DNA of 54,795 nucleotides from Rickettsia typhi (GCA_945862455.1 CAMAXU010000010.1:1-54795), one strand, 5' to 3'. Counted from the first letter of the stretch, positions 1 through 8,734 are shown. The notes: generated by a model not told the origin, from the letters alone. Numbers and translations: made by a program.

Positions 1-231
1 ATGATTGGGCACATGAAGCATGAAGGAAAGCTAGGGCTTTGCCGGCTCAAAGGGATTGTTGGTGATCAGCTCAATGCACTGCTGACAGGAGTTGGACACA
101 ATCTCAGGCTAATCCTGAATCACATCAGGAAATTGATGAGGCTCAAAAAGCTAAAGAATTTTTTGATCCAAATTTTATCCCATCTGCTGGAGATATTTTT
201 ACTGAAAATTTATCGACTTAGGAATTGTTAG
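1..231 (+). mobile_element. C-terminal tail of an IS5-type transposase (partial)
   Basis: The frame is open at the left edge of the window, so only the tail is seen. The residues HEGKLGLCRLKGIVGDQLNA followed by LLTGVGHNLRLILNHI match the usual C-terminal pattern of IS5-family DDE transposases (RLKG..GDxxNALL...GxNLRLIL). The catalytic DDE residues lie outside the window. The last 30 residues are low-complexity Leu/Lys and may be a fused or shifted reading. No terminal inverted repeat could be fixed. Family assignment is from motif memory; the exact IS name is unknown. Confidence 0.6.
117..221 (+). pseudogene. Possible tail of a host gene fused to the IS end
   Basis: A second frame overlapping the transposase tail reads DEAQKAKEFFDPNFIPSAGD and ends at a TAG at 219-221. 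Its codons and composition look more like normal protein of this genome than the Leu/Lys-rich alternative frame. It could be the 3' remnant of a gene interrupted by the IS, or chance. The protein is not recognised. Confidence 0.25.
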
Positions 232-273
232 TTTGGGGGATAGGTTCTTCAGTGCGGACTAGGTATGCTTACC

Positions 274-337
274 TTTCAAAAAATTTAGAATCACAAAAAT
301 TTCTTAGAAAAACTTGATTTGCGACAGCGCCATAATG
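274..337 (+). repeat. Dispersed repeat, TTGATTTGCGACA family, copy 1
   Basis: This 64-nt block aligns without gaps to 18266-18329, with about 54 of 64 positions identical by eye. Its core AACTTGATTTGCGACAGCGCC also recurs just after proA at 9991-10014. It lies between the IS remnant and the 3' end of dnaA. The copy at 18223-18320 is palindromic; here only the right half is visible. Confidence 0.7.
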
Positions 338-387
338 ATTTAAAGTTTTTAAGTAATTCTCCGACCTTGCTTTGCTCGGCTACATCC

Positions 388-400
388 CCTTTGTCAAAGG
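388..400. repeat. Short hairpin downstream of dnaA
   Basis: CCTTTG-T-CAAAGG forms a perfect 6-bp inverted repeat about 10 nt after the dnaA stop codon. There is no U-tract on the dnaA side, so it is not a classic intrinsic terminator. It could stabilise the 3' end of the mRNA or be a degraded palindromic repeat. Confidence 0.35.
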
Positions 401-409
401 AGGCTTGAA

Positions 410-1822
410 CTAACTTCTAATTTTTTCTTCTAACCCTTTTATTTCTGCCAAAATAGTTGGCGTTGAATTCATCAATTGATTCACGATTTTTACGGAATGA
501 ATAACAGTCGCATGATTTTTGCCACCAAATTCTTTACCAATATTCGGCAAACTTTCCGAAGTTATGGTTTTTGCTAAATACATCGCAATTTGACGAGGTC
601 TAGCAATAGCGCGCGCACGATTAGCTGAAGTTAAATCTGAAAGTTTAATGCCATAAAAATGAGCAACGGATTTTTTGATTTTATCAATTGTTGGCGCAAT
701 TGATGAAGAAGCGCGGATGTAATCTGACAAAATGCATTTCGCAGTTTCGATGCTGATTTCGCGATCATCTAAAACTTTTTCAGCAATTAATTTTTTCATC
801 GCGCCTTCTAAATCACGAACTGAAGTGGTGATTTTTTCAGCAACATAACTAACAACTTTATCGCAAAGTTCTTGCCCATGCATTTTCGTTTTAGCTTTTA
901 AAATCGCCACGCGATCAGAATAATCAGGGTTTTTGAAATTAACGATCATGCCCCCAGAAATGCGCGACTTTAGTTTTTCATCAATATTTTCAAGGTCAGA
1001 AGGGCAGCGATCGCAAATCAAAACCACCTGTTTATTGTCTTCAACAAGTGAATTAAAGCAGTTCATAAATTCTTGCTGCGTGCTTTCTTTGCCAGCGATG
1101 AATTGAACGTCATCGACGATTAACACATCAATTGAGCGCATTTTTTCTTTAAAACTCATAACATCCTTACTGCGAATTGACTGCACGAAATGAAACATGA
1201 ATTTTTCAGCTGATAAATATACAACTTTTTTAGATTTATCTGCTTCTTTGATTTGCCAGGCAATTGCTTGCGCTAGGTGAGTTTTACCCATGCCGACATT
1301 TCCATGAATGAAAAGCGGAATTTTATCATCAAACAAATTGATTTGCGCATCAAGACCGGCAGCAATTTTAGCCATTGAAACCGCAAGTTTGTTGTATTTA
1401 GTGCTAACAAAATTCTGAAAAGTATAACGCGAATTTAATTCAGTTCCAAAAGCAAAAACATTGTCATGTTTGGAAAGATTAACAATTTTAGCTTCAGTGA
1501 TTGTAAATTGCGGAGCTTCTAAAGCCGCTTTAGCTGAACAAATGACTCGTACTTTTTTAACTTGCGGACGAATTGCATGAGCCAAGCTTTTCAGATTTTT
1601 GCCTTTAACTTCAACAAATTCACGAATAACCCAATCACGAATGAATTTTGAAGGAGCAGTAAAAATGATTTCGCTTTCTGATTGCGAAAAAATTTCTAAA
1701 GCACCCAACCATTTATTATAATTATCTTCACCAAATTCTAATTTGCAGGCAGCTAAAAATGAGCTTAGAAAAAACTCATTTTCTTGGGATAATTCTGTAT
1801 TTTTTATAGCAACTTGTGGCAT
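410..1822 (-). CDS. dnaA: Chromosomal replication initiator protein DnaA
   Basis: DnaA is the AAA+ ATPase that binds DnaA boxes at oriC, melts DNA and loads the replicative helicase. The 470-residue length is normal. The N-terminal helicase-interaction domain spans about residues 15-90. Walker A GNVGMGKT is at about 174-181, Walker B VLIVDD at 233-238, and an arginine (KSRISGG) near 287 fits the arginine finger. The C-terminal DNA-binding domain carries KNHATVIHSV, the variant of the DnaA signature. The start ATG directly follows the TAG of the rhodanese gene with no spacer, so the two are probably translationally coupled. No cluster of DnaA boxes was noticed nearby, so this need not mark the origin. 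Confidence 0.97.
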   Translation of the reverse strand: MPQVAIKNTELSQENEFFLSSFLAACKLEFGEDNYNKWLGALEIFSQSESEIIFTAPSKFIRDWVIREFVEVKGKNLKSLAHAIRPQVKKVRVICSAKAALEAPQFTITEAKIVNLSKHDNVFAFGTELNSRYTFQNFVSTKYNKLAVSMAKIAAGLDAQINLFDDKIPLFIHGNVGMGKTHLAQAIAWQIKEADKSKKVVYLSAEKFMFHFVQSIRSKDVMSFKEKMRSIDVLIVDDVQFIAGKESTQQEFMNCFNSLVEDNKQVVLICDRCPSDLENIDEKLKSRISGGMIVNFKNPDYSDRVAILKAKTKMHGQELCDKVVSYVAEKITTSVRDLEGAMKKLIAEKVLDDREISIETAKCILSDYIRASSSIAPTIDKIKKSVAHFYGIKLSDLTSANRARAIARPRQIAMYLAKTITSESLPNIGKEFGGKNHATVIHSVKIVNQLMNSTPTILAEIKGLEEKIRS

Positions 1823-2233
1823 CTACTTCTGTCTCCATGGTAGGTTATTAGCTTTCCAGCCATTGATTTTTCCTCTTTGTTGATCTTGATCCAAATCACC
1901 TTCAAAACCGGAAGTGATATTATAGCAATTTTTGTAACCAAGATTCGTTGCATAGTTCGCGGCTTGGTTAGATCTAGCGCCAGAGCGGCATAAGAAAAAA
2001 ATAGGAGCATCTTTTGGAGCAGCTTTTTCTAAAGAAATAACAAAATCAGGGTTTTCATTCATGTTAGGCAAAATTTGCCAAGGCAATAGTGCCATTCTGT
2101 TATTGAATGACGCAGCATTTACTATTCCCACGAAATTGAATTCTTCGAAAGTTCTTACATCTATAAGAATAGAATTTTGATCTTTTTTTAGTAGCTCAAA
2201 AGCGTCTTGAGCATTTATTTGAATAACTGACAT
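1823..2233 (-). CDS. Rhodanese-domain protein
   Basis: A single-domain rhodanese (about 136 residues from the chosen ATG). It shows the ILIDVRTFEEF beginning of the fold and the active-site loop CRSGARS with Cys at about 82, as in thiosulfate or other sulfurtransferases that carry a persulfide on Cys. The fold ends with the typical GY.NCYN..GG-like region (SGFEGD). A TTG six codons upstream (2251) could also be used; ATG at 2233 is preferred because it sits just before the first conserved strand. The gene abuts dnaA and is probably cotranscribed with it. The sulfur acceptor cannot be told from sequence. Confidence 0.88.
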   Translation of the reverse strand: MSVIQINAQDAFELLKKDQNSILIDVRTFEEFNFVGIVNAASFNNRMALLPWQILPNMNENPDFVISLEKAAPKDAPIFFLCRSGARSNQAANYATNLGYKNCYNITSGFEGDLDQDQQRGKINGWKANNLPWRQK

Positions 2234-2251
2234 TTTTAAAATGATTGGCAA

Positions 2252-2521
2252 CTTGGGAAAGAAATTGGCGATGAAAAATTTCTTATATTTTTTAGTCGAA
2301 AAGTTGAGCTGATAATTGAGTAATTTTTGCTTAGGTAAAGGTATTTATTTTTTGTTTTAACAAATATATTTCTTGACAGTCAACGAGGCTAAAACATTCC
2401 AACGAACAATTTTTTAATTACTCACAAAAGCTTGATTATCAAGGTTTGGCAAGGTTGATCCTTAATCGCAGTCTAGAGGGAAAACAACTCTAACTCGTGC
2501 AAGTTTTTTCTTAAAATTATT
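2252..2521. other. Non-coding gap between rhodanese gene and lgt
   Basis: No convincing gene. It holds a near-palindrome CTTGATTATCAAG around 2430-2442 and an imperfect hairpin AGTCTAGAG / CTCTAACT around 2470-2495 followed by a T-run (about 2500-2506) in plus orientation. It presumably carries the promoter of rhodanese-dnaA, but no confident -35/-10 pair was found. Confidence 0.4.
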
Positions 2522-3316
2522 TTAAAAGTTTTTCTTTTTGAAATGAAAAAAAGCTAAATAAATTCCTAAAAAAATTAATGGTAAAGATAGAAGCTGTCCC
2601 ATAGTGATTTTGGAAAGAAAAAATCCGAGTTGTTCATCTGGTTCGCGAAAATTTTCGATTAAAATTCGGAAGGATCCGTAAAAAATTAAAAACATACCGC
2701 TTAAAAATTTCGGCTGCTTTCTTAACTTTTCAAAACGACTTAAAGTGAATAAAATAATGAAAAGCAAAATTCCTTCTAAAGCTGCTTCGTAAAGTTGACT
2801 CGGATGTCTTGGCAAATCACCGCCATTGGGGAAAATAATTCCGTAATCAGAACCGGTAACGCGACCGAAAAGCTCCATATTTATAAAGTTAGCAATACGT
2901 CCAAAAAAAAGCCCAACTGGAGCTGCAACGGCGAGAACATCCATAAGCTTCCAATATTCTAATTTATAATGCCTCGCAAAAAGCCACATGCCGAAAATTA
3001 CACCAAAAAGCCCGCCATGAAATGACATTCCGCCTTGCCAAAAAGCAAAAATTTGAAAAGGGTGCGAGAGGAAAAAATCTGGGTTGTAGAAAAAAACATA
3101 ACCGAGACGACCACCGAAAAGAACAGATAAAACGGCCCATATTAGCCAGTCATCATAGGCTTTTGGAGTTAGAAATGAATCTTCTTTGTTGGATTTTTTA
3201 AGCCAGAAAAGTGCAAATAAAATTCCGGCAATGTAAGCGAGAGAATACCAACGAATTGCGATTGGGCCGATTGCGATTGCAACTGGGTTTAATTCTGGAA
3301 GGTAGATTGGGAACAT
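2522..3316 (-). CDS. lgt: Prolipoprotein diacylglyceryl transferase
   Basis: Lgt transfers diacylglycerol from phosphatidylglycerol to the lipobox cysteine of prolipoproteins in the inner membrane. This is the first lipoprotein maturation step; lspA in this window performs the next. The 264-residue length is normal and about seven hydrophobic segments are visible. The Lgt signature GRIANFIN is at about 139-146, with the essential Arg at 140, the HGG motif at 100-102 and the conserved HPSQLYEA near residue 190. It is the last gene of a minus-strand cluster behind queF, 33 nt away. Several substrates are visible in this window (MltA, the OprM-like protein, the BamF-like protein). Confidence 0.96.
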   Translation of the reverse strand: MFPIYLPELNPVAIAIGPIAIRWYSLAYIAGILFALFWLKKSNKEDSFLTPKAYDDWLIWAVLSVLFGGRLGYVFFYNPDFFLSHPFQIFAFWQGGMSFHGGLFGVIFGMWLFARHYKLEYWKLMDVLAVAAPVGLFFGRIANFINMELFGRVTGSDYGIIFPNGGDLPRHPSQLYEAALEGILLFIILFTLSRFEKLRKQPKFLSGMFLIFYGSFRILIENFREPDEQLGFFLSKITMGQLLSLPLIFLGIYLAFFHFKKKNF

Positions 3317-3349
3317 GATTTTTTATAGAATTTGTGTTGCTAGCTCGAT

Positions 3350-3808
3350 TTATCCACGCCCTTTATAATCCGAAACCGTTTGCTCTTTTATCCAAACATC
3401 TTTCGGCAATTTTCCACTTTGGAAAAAAATATCAATTGGGATGCCGCCACGCGGATACCAATAACCGCCGATTCTCAACCATTTTGGTTTTATACAAGCG
3501 ATAATATCTTTGGCGATTTGCACCGTGCAATCTTCATGAAATGCTCCATGATTTCTGTAGGCAAACAAATAAAGCTTCAAAGACTTGCTTTCAACAATCG
3601 AATTGCTCGGAACATAATCAATTACCAAATGAGCAAAATCAGGTTGTGAGGTTATTGGACAAATCGATGTAAATTCAGGACAGGCGAAACGAATGGCATA
3701 ATCAACATCCAGATGTGGATTTGAAACTTTCTGCAAAATTTTCTGCGTTGGTTCTTTAAAATTATAGTCAGTTTTTTGACCCAATAATAATTGTGATTTT
3801 TTTTTCAT
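3350..3808 (-). CDS. queF: NADPH-dependent 7-cyano-7-deazaguanine reductase
   Basis: QueF reduces preQ0 to preQ1 in queuosine tRNA-modification biosynthesis. At 152 residues it is the short, single-domain (YkvM-like) type. The catalytic cysteine is Cys50 in [13 protein letters not shown], with the conserved Asp57 in the same motif. The ESKSLKLYL substrate-binding motif and HGAFHEDC follow. The start ATG overlaps the TAA of the upstream gene (TAATG), which implies translational coupling. The remaining queuosine genes are not in the window. Confidence 0.95.
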   Translation of the reverse strand: MKKKSQLLLGQKTDYNFKEPTQKILQKVSNPHLDVDYAIRFACPEFTSICPITSQPDFAHLVIDYVPSNSIVESKSLKLYLFAYRNHGAFHEDCTVQIAKDIIACIKPKWLRIGGYWYPRGGIPIDIFFQSGKLPKDVWIKEQTVSDYKGRG

Positions 3809-4230
3809 TATTCCTCGTTCATTTCATTGATTGGCATTGGCGCTAACTGAATTACTCTTGTTGGTCGCATTTCAGCATGCGGAATTATAACTCTTTGAAT
3901 AAATTTACTTTCTTTTATGCCGCTAATTGCATTATTCAAACGCACTTCTCCGCCATCGTTAAACAACACGCAATTCAGTAATTTTCTCATAAAATCAGCG
4001 TCATTATTAGTAGAAAATTGACCGGCACCGTTTGCGACAACATTATGAATATCGTTACCATGTCTGGTTTCGCGACTAACTTTTACCTTCTTGTCTTTAA
4101 AAAAATTTTCAATTTGATCACCAAGTGGACGAACGCTATCTGCAATATCATGAACAACATGCGCGATGTTTTGAGTAATATCATGTGCTACATGCGCAAT
4201 TTCATGTATAATATTTTTAAGATTTGTCAT
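3808..4230 (-). CDS. Hypothetical protein with amphipathic N-terminal repeats
   Basis: Not recognised. The 140 residues begin with a helical stretch in which the pattern IAHVxHDI occurs twice (about residues 11-28), giving a His-rich amphipathic helix. A basic linker ([16 protein letters not shown]) follows, then a mixed C-terminal part rich in Ile and Pro. No signal peptide or membrane segment is seen. The start overlaps the end of the CheD-like gene by 14 nt and its stop overlaps the queF start, so it is embedded in the operon and is very probably translated. No function can be proposed. Confidence 0.6.
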   Translation of the reverse strand: MTNLKNIIHEIAHVAHDITQNIAHVVHDIADSVRPLGDQIENFFKDKKVKVSRETRHGNDIHNVVANGAGQFSTNNDADFMRKLLNCVLFNDGGEVRLNNAISGIKESKFIQRVIIPHAEMRPTRVIQLAPMPINEMNEE

Positions 4231-4498
4231 TTTCCATTATATTACAGGTTAAGTGATTTGAATCAGCGCCCATTTCAAGCATGTCGGCGATAATTTTTTC
4301 TAAATTTTCATCGAGCTTTTCTTCATCTTTAATATGAGCAAGAGCGGTAACTTTATTTTCCTGATCAGAAATAATCACAATAACACCACTCTTGGCATTT
4401 GGCGAAGCAATTATTGAGTTATCGCCTTTAACAACGCCATATTCGCCACTGAGGATTACCAATGGCTGGCAAGTTGATATATCTGTTAAATTAATCAT
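4217..4498 (-). CDS. Short CheD-like domain protein lacking the catalytic cysteine
   Basis: The 93 residues follow the CheD fold pattern: SGEYGVVKG, a short loop where CheD has GLGSC, then VIVIISDQENKVTALAHI and a helix ending in MLEMGADSNHL. CheD is a glutamine deamidase of chemoreceptors whose catalytic Cys sits in GSC and whose His lies in the A-H motif. Here His55 is present but the Cys position reads within NAKSG, so deamidase activity is unlikely. The protein is also shorter than CheD (about 150-160) and no chemotaxis gene is nearby. It is the first gene of the cluster running to lgt. The homology is inferred from the pattern and is moderately sure. Confidence 0.55.
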   Translation of the reverse strand: MINLTDISTCQPLVILSGEYGVVKGDNSIIASPNAKSGVIVIISDQENKVTALAHIKDEEKLDENLEKIIADMLEMGADSNHLTCNIMENDKS

Positions 4499-4580
4499 TT
4501 TAAATTGATGATTGCGGATTGAAATGCGGGCATTTATTTTGCGCCGAAATTTTTATAAAAACTAATCTATTTCCTTAGAC

Positions 4581-5759
4581 ATGAAAGACGCAAATATTTT
4601 TTATCAAACTCCAAAAAATGCTGCATTAATTTTCCCCGACGGCACTTGTTTTTATGGTTATGGAATTGGAAAAAAAGGTATCACTACAGGCGAAATCTGC
4701 TTCAACACTGCAATCACCGGATATCAAGAAATTTTAACTGATCCATCTTATTCGGGACAAATCATTAATTTTACTTTCCCTCACATCGGAAATATCGGAA
4801 CTAATTCTAAAGATATAGAAGCTAACTTAGTAAGAGCCCGCGGTCTTGTAATTCGTGAAGCGATTACCAGTCCGTCAAATTATCGCTCGCAAGAAAATTT
4901 GAACTCATGGCTTGAATCACATAATATTACCGGCATTTCTGGAATTGATACCAGAAAAATTACTAAACTCATCAGATCAGATGGCGCTAAGACTGTCGGC
5001 ATTATTTTTGCTGATAAAATTGATGAAAATTTAATTAAAAAAACAATTGAAGAAATTAAAAAAACTCCTGATTTAGACGGAGTTGAACTAGCTCACGGCG
5101 CCAGTGAAAATCGCAATTATCCTTGGGAATCTGAAGGTAAATGGGTGCAAACCAAAAATAATTATAACAAAATTGGCGAGAAAAAATTTAAAGTTGTAGC
5201 AATTGATTATGGTGCAAAATTAAATATTTTACGCTGTTTAACCCAAGTAGGTTGTGATGTTGAAGTTGTTGGTGCTAAAGCAAGTTTTGAAGAAATAATG
5301 GCAAAAAATCCTGACGGCGTGTTTTTATCGAATGGTCCGGGAGATCCTGCTGAAACCGGCAAATATGCAATTCCCGTTATTCAGAAAATTCTTGAAAATA
5401 AAATCCCGCTTTTCGGAATTTGTTTAGGTCATCAATTATTGGCTTTAACAATTGGTGCCAAAACCCGCAAAATGATTCAGGGACATCGCGGAGCTAATCA
5501 TCCAGTACAAGATTTACGTAGTAAAAAAGTTGAAATCACCAGCCAAAATCATGGATTTTGTGTTGAAGCCGCTTCAATTCCAAGCAATGCTGAAGTTACT
5601 CACATCTCGCTTTTCGACAATTCGGTGGAAGGTTTAAGATTGAAAGATAAGCCAGCATTTTCAGTACAATACCACCCTGAAAGCTCGCCAGGACCGGATG
5701 ATAGCTTTTATCTCTTCGAGCAATTTGTTGAACTAATGAAAGAAAATGGGCGTAGTTAG
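4581..5759 (+). CDS. carA: Carbamoyl-phosphate synthase small subunit
   Basis: CarA is the glutaminase subunit that supplies ammonia to CarB for carbamoyl phosphate, used for arginine and pyrimidine synthesis. The N-terminal CPSase domain spans about 10-150. The class I amidotransferase domain has SNGPGDP (250-256), the nucleophile Cys281 in GICLGHQLLAL, and the His365/Glu367 pair in QYHPESSPGP. The length of 392 is normal. carB is not in the window. The stop codon overlaps the start of the next gene by 14 nt, tying this anabolic gene to two antiporter-type membrane proteins and proA. Confidence 0.97.
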   Translation: MKDANIFYQTPKNAALIFPDGTCFYGYGIGKKGITTGEICFNTAITGYQEILTDPSYSGQIINFTFPHIGNIGTNSKDIEANLVRARGLVIREAITSPSNYRSQENLNSWLESHNITGISGIDTRKITKLIRSDGAKTVGIIFADKIDENLIKKTIEEIKKTPDLDGVELAHGASENRNYPWESEGKWVQTKNNYNKIGEKKFKVVAIDYGAKLNILRCLTQVGCDVEVVGAKASFEEIMAKNPDGVFLSNGPGDPAETGKYAIPVIQKILENKIPLFGICLGHQLLALTIGAKTRKMIQGHRGANHPVQDLRSKKVEITSQNHGFCVEAASIPSNAEVTHISLFDNSVEGLRLKDKPAFSVQYHPESSPGPDDSFYLFEQFVELMKENGRS

Positions 5760-7248
5760 CAACATCTACCTCATTATTTTTTTACCTTTAGTTGCTTCAC
5801 TTTTTTGCCAGATCTTTGTCAAAAAAAGCCTTTCTTTTTGGATCGCTTTTATTTCCTGTGTTGCGACTTTTTTTCTGACCCTAAAAGTTTTTCCTGATGT
5901 TTTAATTTACGAAAAAATCAGCAATGATTTCGAGCTTTCGCCACTTTCAATCGCCTTGGAATTCAGGATAGATCTGCTTGGAATGATTTTTTTACTTTTA
6001 CTAACTTTTTTAAAAATCGTAATTTTATTTTTCTATCGTACCGATATTGAAAGAGTTTTGGATGATAAAAGCATTCGCATTTTCTATTCTGTTTTTCTGC
6101 TTCATCTCTTCAGCTTAGTTGGCATTTTTACCACCAATAATCTGCTTAATTTATTTTTATTTTTTGAAATTTACGCCTTTAGTTTTTTTGCTACCGTTTC
6201 AATTTCTCGCGATAGCAAGCTTTTAAAATTGTCATTTCGTTATTTCTGTCTAAACGCCACTTCTTCACTTCTGATCCTCTTTTGTTTTTTTGCAATTTAC
6301 TTAACTTTTGGCGAAATAAATTTCGATAGAATCGCCGGAAATTTACCTTTAGTTGCTCAAACACATTTATGGTTTCTGGCCTCTATTTTCATACTTTTAG
6401 CCATAGCTTTTATAATAAAATTTTTCCCTTTCTGGCTTTATTTTGAAAAACTAAAAAGCACTAATTTAATTGCTAATTTTCTGGCGATCGACGCACTTTT
6501 TATCAAAACCACGGTTGGCATTTTTTTAACTTTAAAATTCATCTACTTCTTTTTTGGAAATCATCTTCTTTTTGTTAATTTCAACTTCGCGCCAATTCTG
6601 ATTTTTCTTTCAATTCTGCTAATTTTTTACAGCGCGATTAAGCTTTACCAGCAAAAACATCTTAAACTTATCGTCGCTTATTTTTGTCTAAATAATTTAG
6701 GATTTATTTTTGCTTGTATTGCGCTTCAAACCATTGAATCACTGCAAGCGCTGTTTTTTTATCTGCTTAATTTCACCTTGGTAAATCTTCTAATTTTTAT
6801 TTTTGCTACTTTTTTAAAACGTTATTTTGCCACTTCTTCAATTAATAAAATTTGGATCATCCGCAAAAATCATTTTCTCTTAATTTTACCAATCAAATTA
6901 CTAATTTTCTTCATCGCAGCTTTTCCGCTGACAATGTTATTTTTTGGTAATTGGTATCTCGCTTATGCCAGTTTTAATTTTGGTTTTGAATTATTTTTGT
7001 TAGTCGCAATTGTGGTTTCAAGCTTTGTTCACGCTAGTCTGGCGGTAAAATTAATTTCCTCATTTTTTGCCAAACATAACAATAATCAAATTGAAAAAAT
7101 GCCGTTTTTAGGAATTAAAAAATATCAATTTTACCTGATTTCATTTTGGTTTTTAATCATCGCAATTTACGTTGTCGCCTTTAGCGCCGGACTTACTAAT
7201 AATTTTTCTTTAAGGTTCGCTTCCTATTTACTTTCGAACACAATTTAA
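5746..7248 (+). CDS. Mrp/NuoM-type proton-translocating membrane subunit
   Basis: A 500-residue polytopic protein with about 12-14 hydrophobic segments, of the Proton_antipo_M family shared by NuoL/M/N and the MrpA/D subunits of Na+/H+ antiporters. The two charges needed for proton transfer are present: Glu141 in FFEIYAF (equivalent to the NuoM helix 5 Glu) and Lys225 in IIKFFPFW (helix 7 Lys). No other complex I gene is near, so an MrpD-like antiporter role is more likely than respiratory complex I. An MrpE-like gene lies at 41059. It overlaps carA by 14 nt and the next gene starts 4 nt after its stop. Which ion is exchanged cannot be told. Confidence 0.75.
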   Translation: MGVVSNIYLIIFLPLVASLFCQIFVKKSLSFWIAFISCVATFFLTLKVFPDVLIYEKISNDFELSPLSIALEFRIDLLGMIFLLLLTFLKIVILFFYRTDIERVLDDKSIRIFYSVFLLHLFSLVGIFTTNNLLNLFLFFEIYAFSFFATVSISRDSKLLKLSFRYFCLNATSSLLILFCFFAIYLTFGEINFDRIAGNLPLVAQTHLWFLASIFILLAIAFIIKFFPFWLYFEKLKSTNLIANFLAIDALFIKTTVGIFLTLKFIYFFFGNHLLFVNFNFAPILIFLSILLIFYSAIKLYQQKHLKLIVAYFCLNNLGFIFACIALQTIESLQALFFYLLNFTLVNLLIFIFATFLKRYFATSSINKIWIIRKNHFLLILPIKLLIFFIAAFPLTMLFFGNWYLAYASFNFGFELFLLVAIVVSSFVHASLAVKLISSFFAKHNNNQIEKMPFLGIKKYQFYLISFWFLIIAIYVVAFSAGLTNNFSLRFASYLLSNTI

Positions 7249-7252
7249 AATT

Positions 7253-8734
7253 ATGACCCAAACGCAATTCTTACTTTTATTAATTGCAATAATCCCTTTC
7301 ATAAACTGCCTGATTATAAAGCTGTGCGCTGAATCGCCAAAACTTGTAGATATTTCTTCAAAACTTTTACCAACATTATTTCTAGCAAATTTAATCGGAC
7401 TTTGCGGAAATTTAAATCGCGATAATTCTTATTTAATAATAGCAGAAGCCACGCGTGGCGTAGCTTTGGGTTTTGATGTTGATGCTCTTGCTTTGGGATG
7501 TTTATTTTTACTAACTTTTTTTTGGATTATTTTTGTTTTTTATTCACAGCGTTTTTTCCAAATTTCTGACGCCAAAAATGCCACTAATATAAAAAGCTTT
7601 TTTGCCACTATAATCGCTTTTCTAAACCTCATAATCATCAGCAAAAACCTGCTTAGCGTTTTATTTTTCTATAATTGCCTGATAATTTTATGCCATTTTT
7701 TTGCCACCAAATTTCTTTATAAAAAACAAAATAGCTTCACCCATTTTTTTACTTTCCTGCTTTATCTTGAATCAATATTTCTATTTCTGGCAATCGTTGC
7801 CACCTACAAATTTACTGGTCAAATCGATTTCGTTGCTGAAGGAATAATTTCAGATAGTTTAAGCAACATTCAATATTCGATAATTTTAACTTTATATTTA
7901 GGCGGCCTTTTTATGGCGATTTTTATTCCGTCTTATTTGCTTTACCGCAACCTAATCAATCTTGATCCAATTATCATTTATATCCTTTTTTTTCTAGCTT
8001 ACGGCCTTAGTACACTTTACATTTTTACTAAAATTCTGGCATTCACTTTTGGCTTTAAATCATTCGCTTTAATGGGTGAAAATTTTCTGCAAATTATTGA
8101 ATGGATTTTTCTCGTTAATATTCTTGTCACTTCAATATTTTTGCTCTTTAGCAAAGGTTTAAAGTCGTCATTTTTCTATCTTTTCTTTCAGCAATTTATC
8201 TTCGCTTTATTCTCAATTTTTATTTTTGCAATTTACGACAAATCAGCAGTTTGTTTGGCTTTATTCTCATTTTTATTATCAATTACCCTGATTTTTTTAA
8301 CCACTTCCAACTTTATTTTATATCTCTCCAAATCAGAACATAAATGGCTGGGCGGGCTTTTTTACAATTTAAAAATCACTTCAGTTTTATTTATTTTTGC
8401 CATTTTCAACTTGATTGGATTGGCTCCGGGAATTGGCGCTGTAGAAAAATTTTATCTCATTAAAATCCTTTTCCAAAAAGAATTAATCGTTCCCGGAATT
8501 ATCTTTGGCATTAATTTCATAAGTCTTTTACTTTTTGCTTGGAAAGTGATTTACCCGCTTTTCTTAAATGATTCGGAAAGCGATTCTGAAATTTCGGCCG
8601 AAGAAATAAAAAGTGCTAAAGAAATTGCTAAAGCTATTGATTTCGATTCCAGCCTTATTTTAACTGCATTGATTGTAGCAGTAACAATATTTCTTGGGTT
8701 AATTCTATTTCCACTTTTAACCAATCTCATATGA
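7253..8734 (+). CDS. Divergent second Mrp/Nuo-type membrane subunit lacking key charges
   Basis: A 493-residue polytopic protein similar in size and layout to the preceding gene and probably a distant paralogue. At the position of the helix-5 Glu it has Asn (FFYN141), and where the neighbour has the helix-7 Lys it has a hydrophobic residue (MAIFIPSY, about 223). Proton transfer as in NuoM/MrpD therefore looks lost or rewired. A charged cytosolic loop (DSESDSEISAEEIKSAKEIA, about 440-460) precedes the last membrane segment. The ORF is intact and ends in ATGA overlapping proA, which argues against decay. It may be a structural partner of the upstream subunit. Confidence 0.6.
   Translation: MTQTQFLLLLIAIIPFINCLIIKLCAESPKLVDISSKLLPTLFLANLIGLCGNLNRDNSYLIIAEATRGVALGFDVDALALGCLFLLTFFWIIFVFYSQRFFQISDAKNATNIKSFFATIIAFLNLIIISKNLLSVLFFYNCLIILCHFFATKFLYKKQNSFTHFFTFLLYLESIFLFLAIVATYKFTGQIDFVAEGIISDSLSNIQYSIILTLYLGGLFMAIFIPSYLLYRNLINLDPIIIYILFFLAYGLSTLYIFTKILAFTFGFKSFALMGENFLQIIEWIFLVNILVTSIFLLFSKGLKSSFFYLFFQQFIFALFSIFIFAIYDKSAVCLALFSFLLSITLIFLTTSNFILYLSKSEHKWLGGLFYNLKITSVLFIFAIFNLIGLAPGIGAVEKFYLIKILFQKELIVPGIIFGINFISLLLFAWKVIYPLFLNDSESDSEISAEEIKSAKEIAKAIDFDSSLILTALIVAVTIFLGLILFPLLTNLI

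Noticed and set aside
1008-1023. TCGCAAATCA inside dnaA, resembling the dispersed repeat
   Set aside because: Only about 10 nt match and it encodes conserved DnaA residues; chance.
2252-2521. A possible non-coding RNA or replication origin beside rhodanese-dnaA
   Set aside because: There are weak hairpins but no recognised RNA family, no promoter with good spacing and no cluster of DnaA boxes noticed.
5746-8734. Respiratory complex I subunits NuoM/NuoN
   Set aside because: No other nuo genes are present, the second protein lacks the key charges, and an MrpE-like gene occurs in the window, so an Mrp-type origin is more likely, though not proven.
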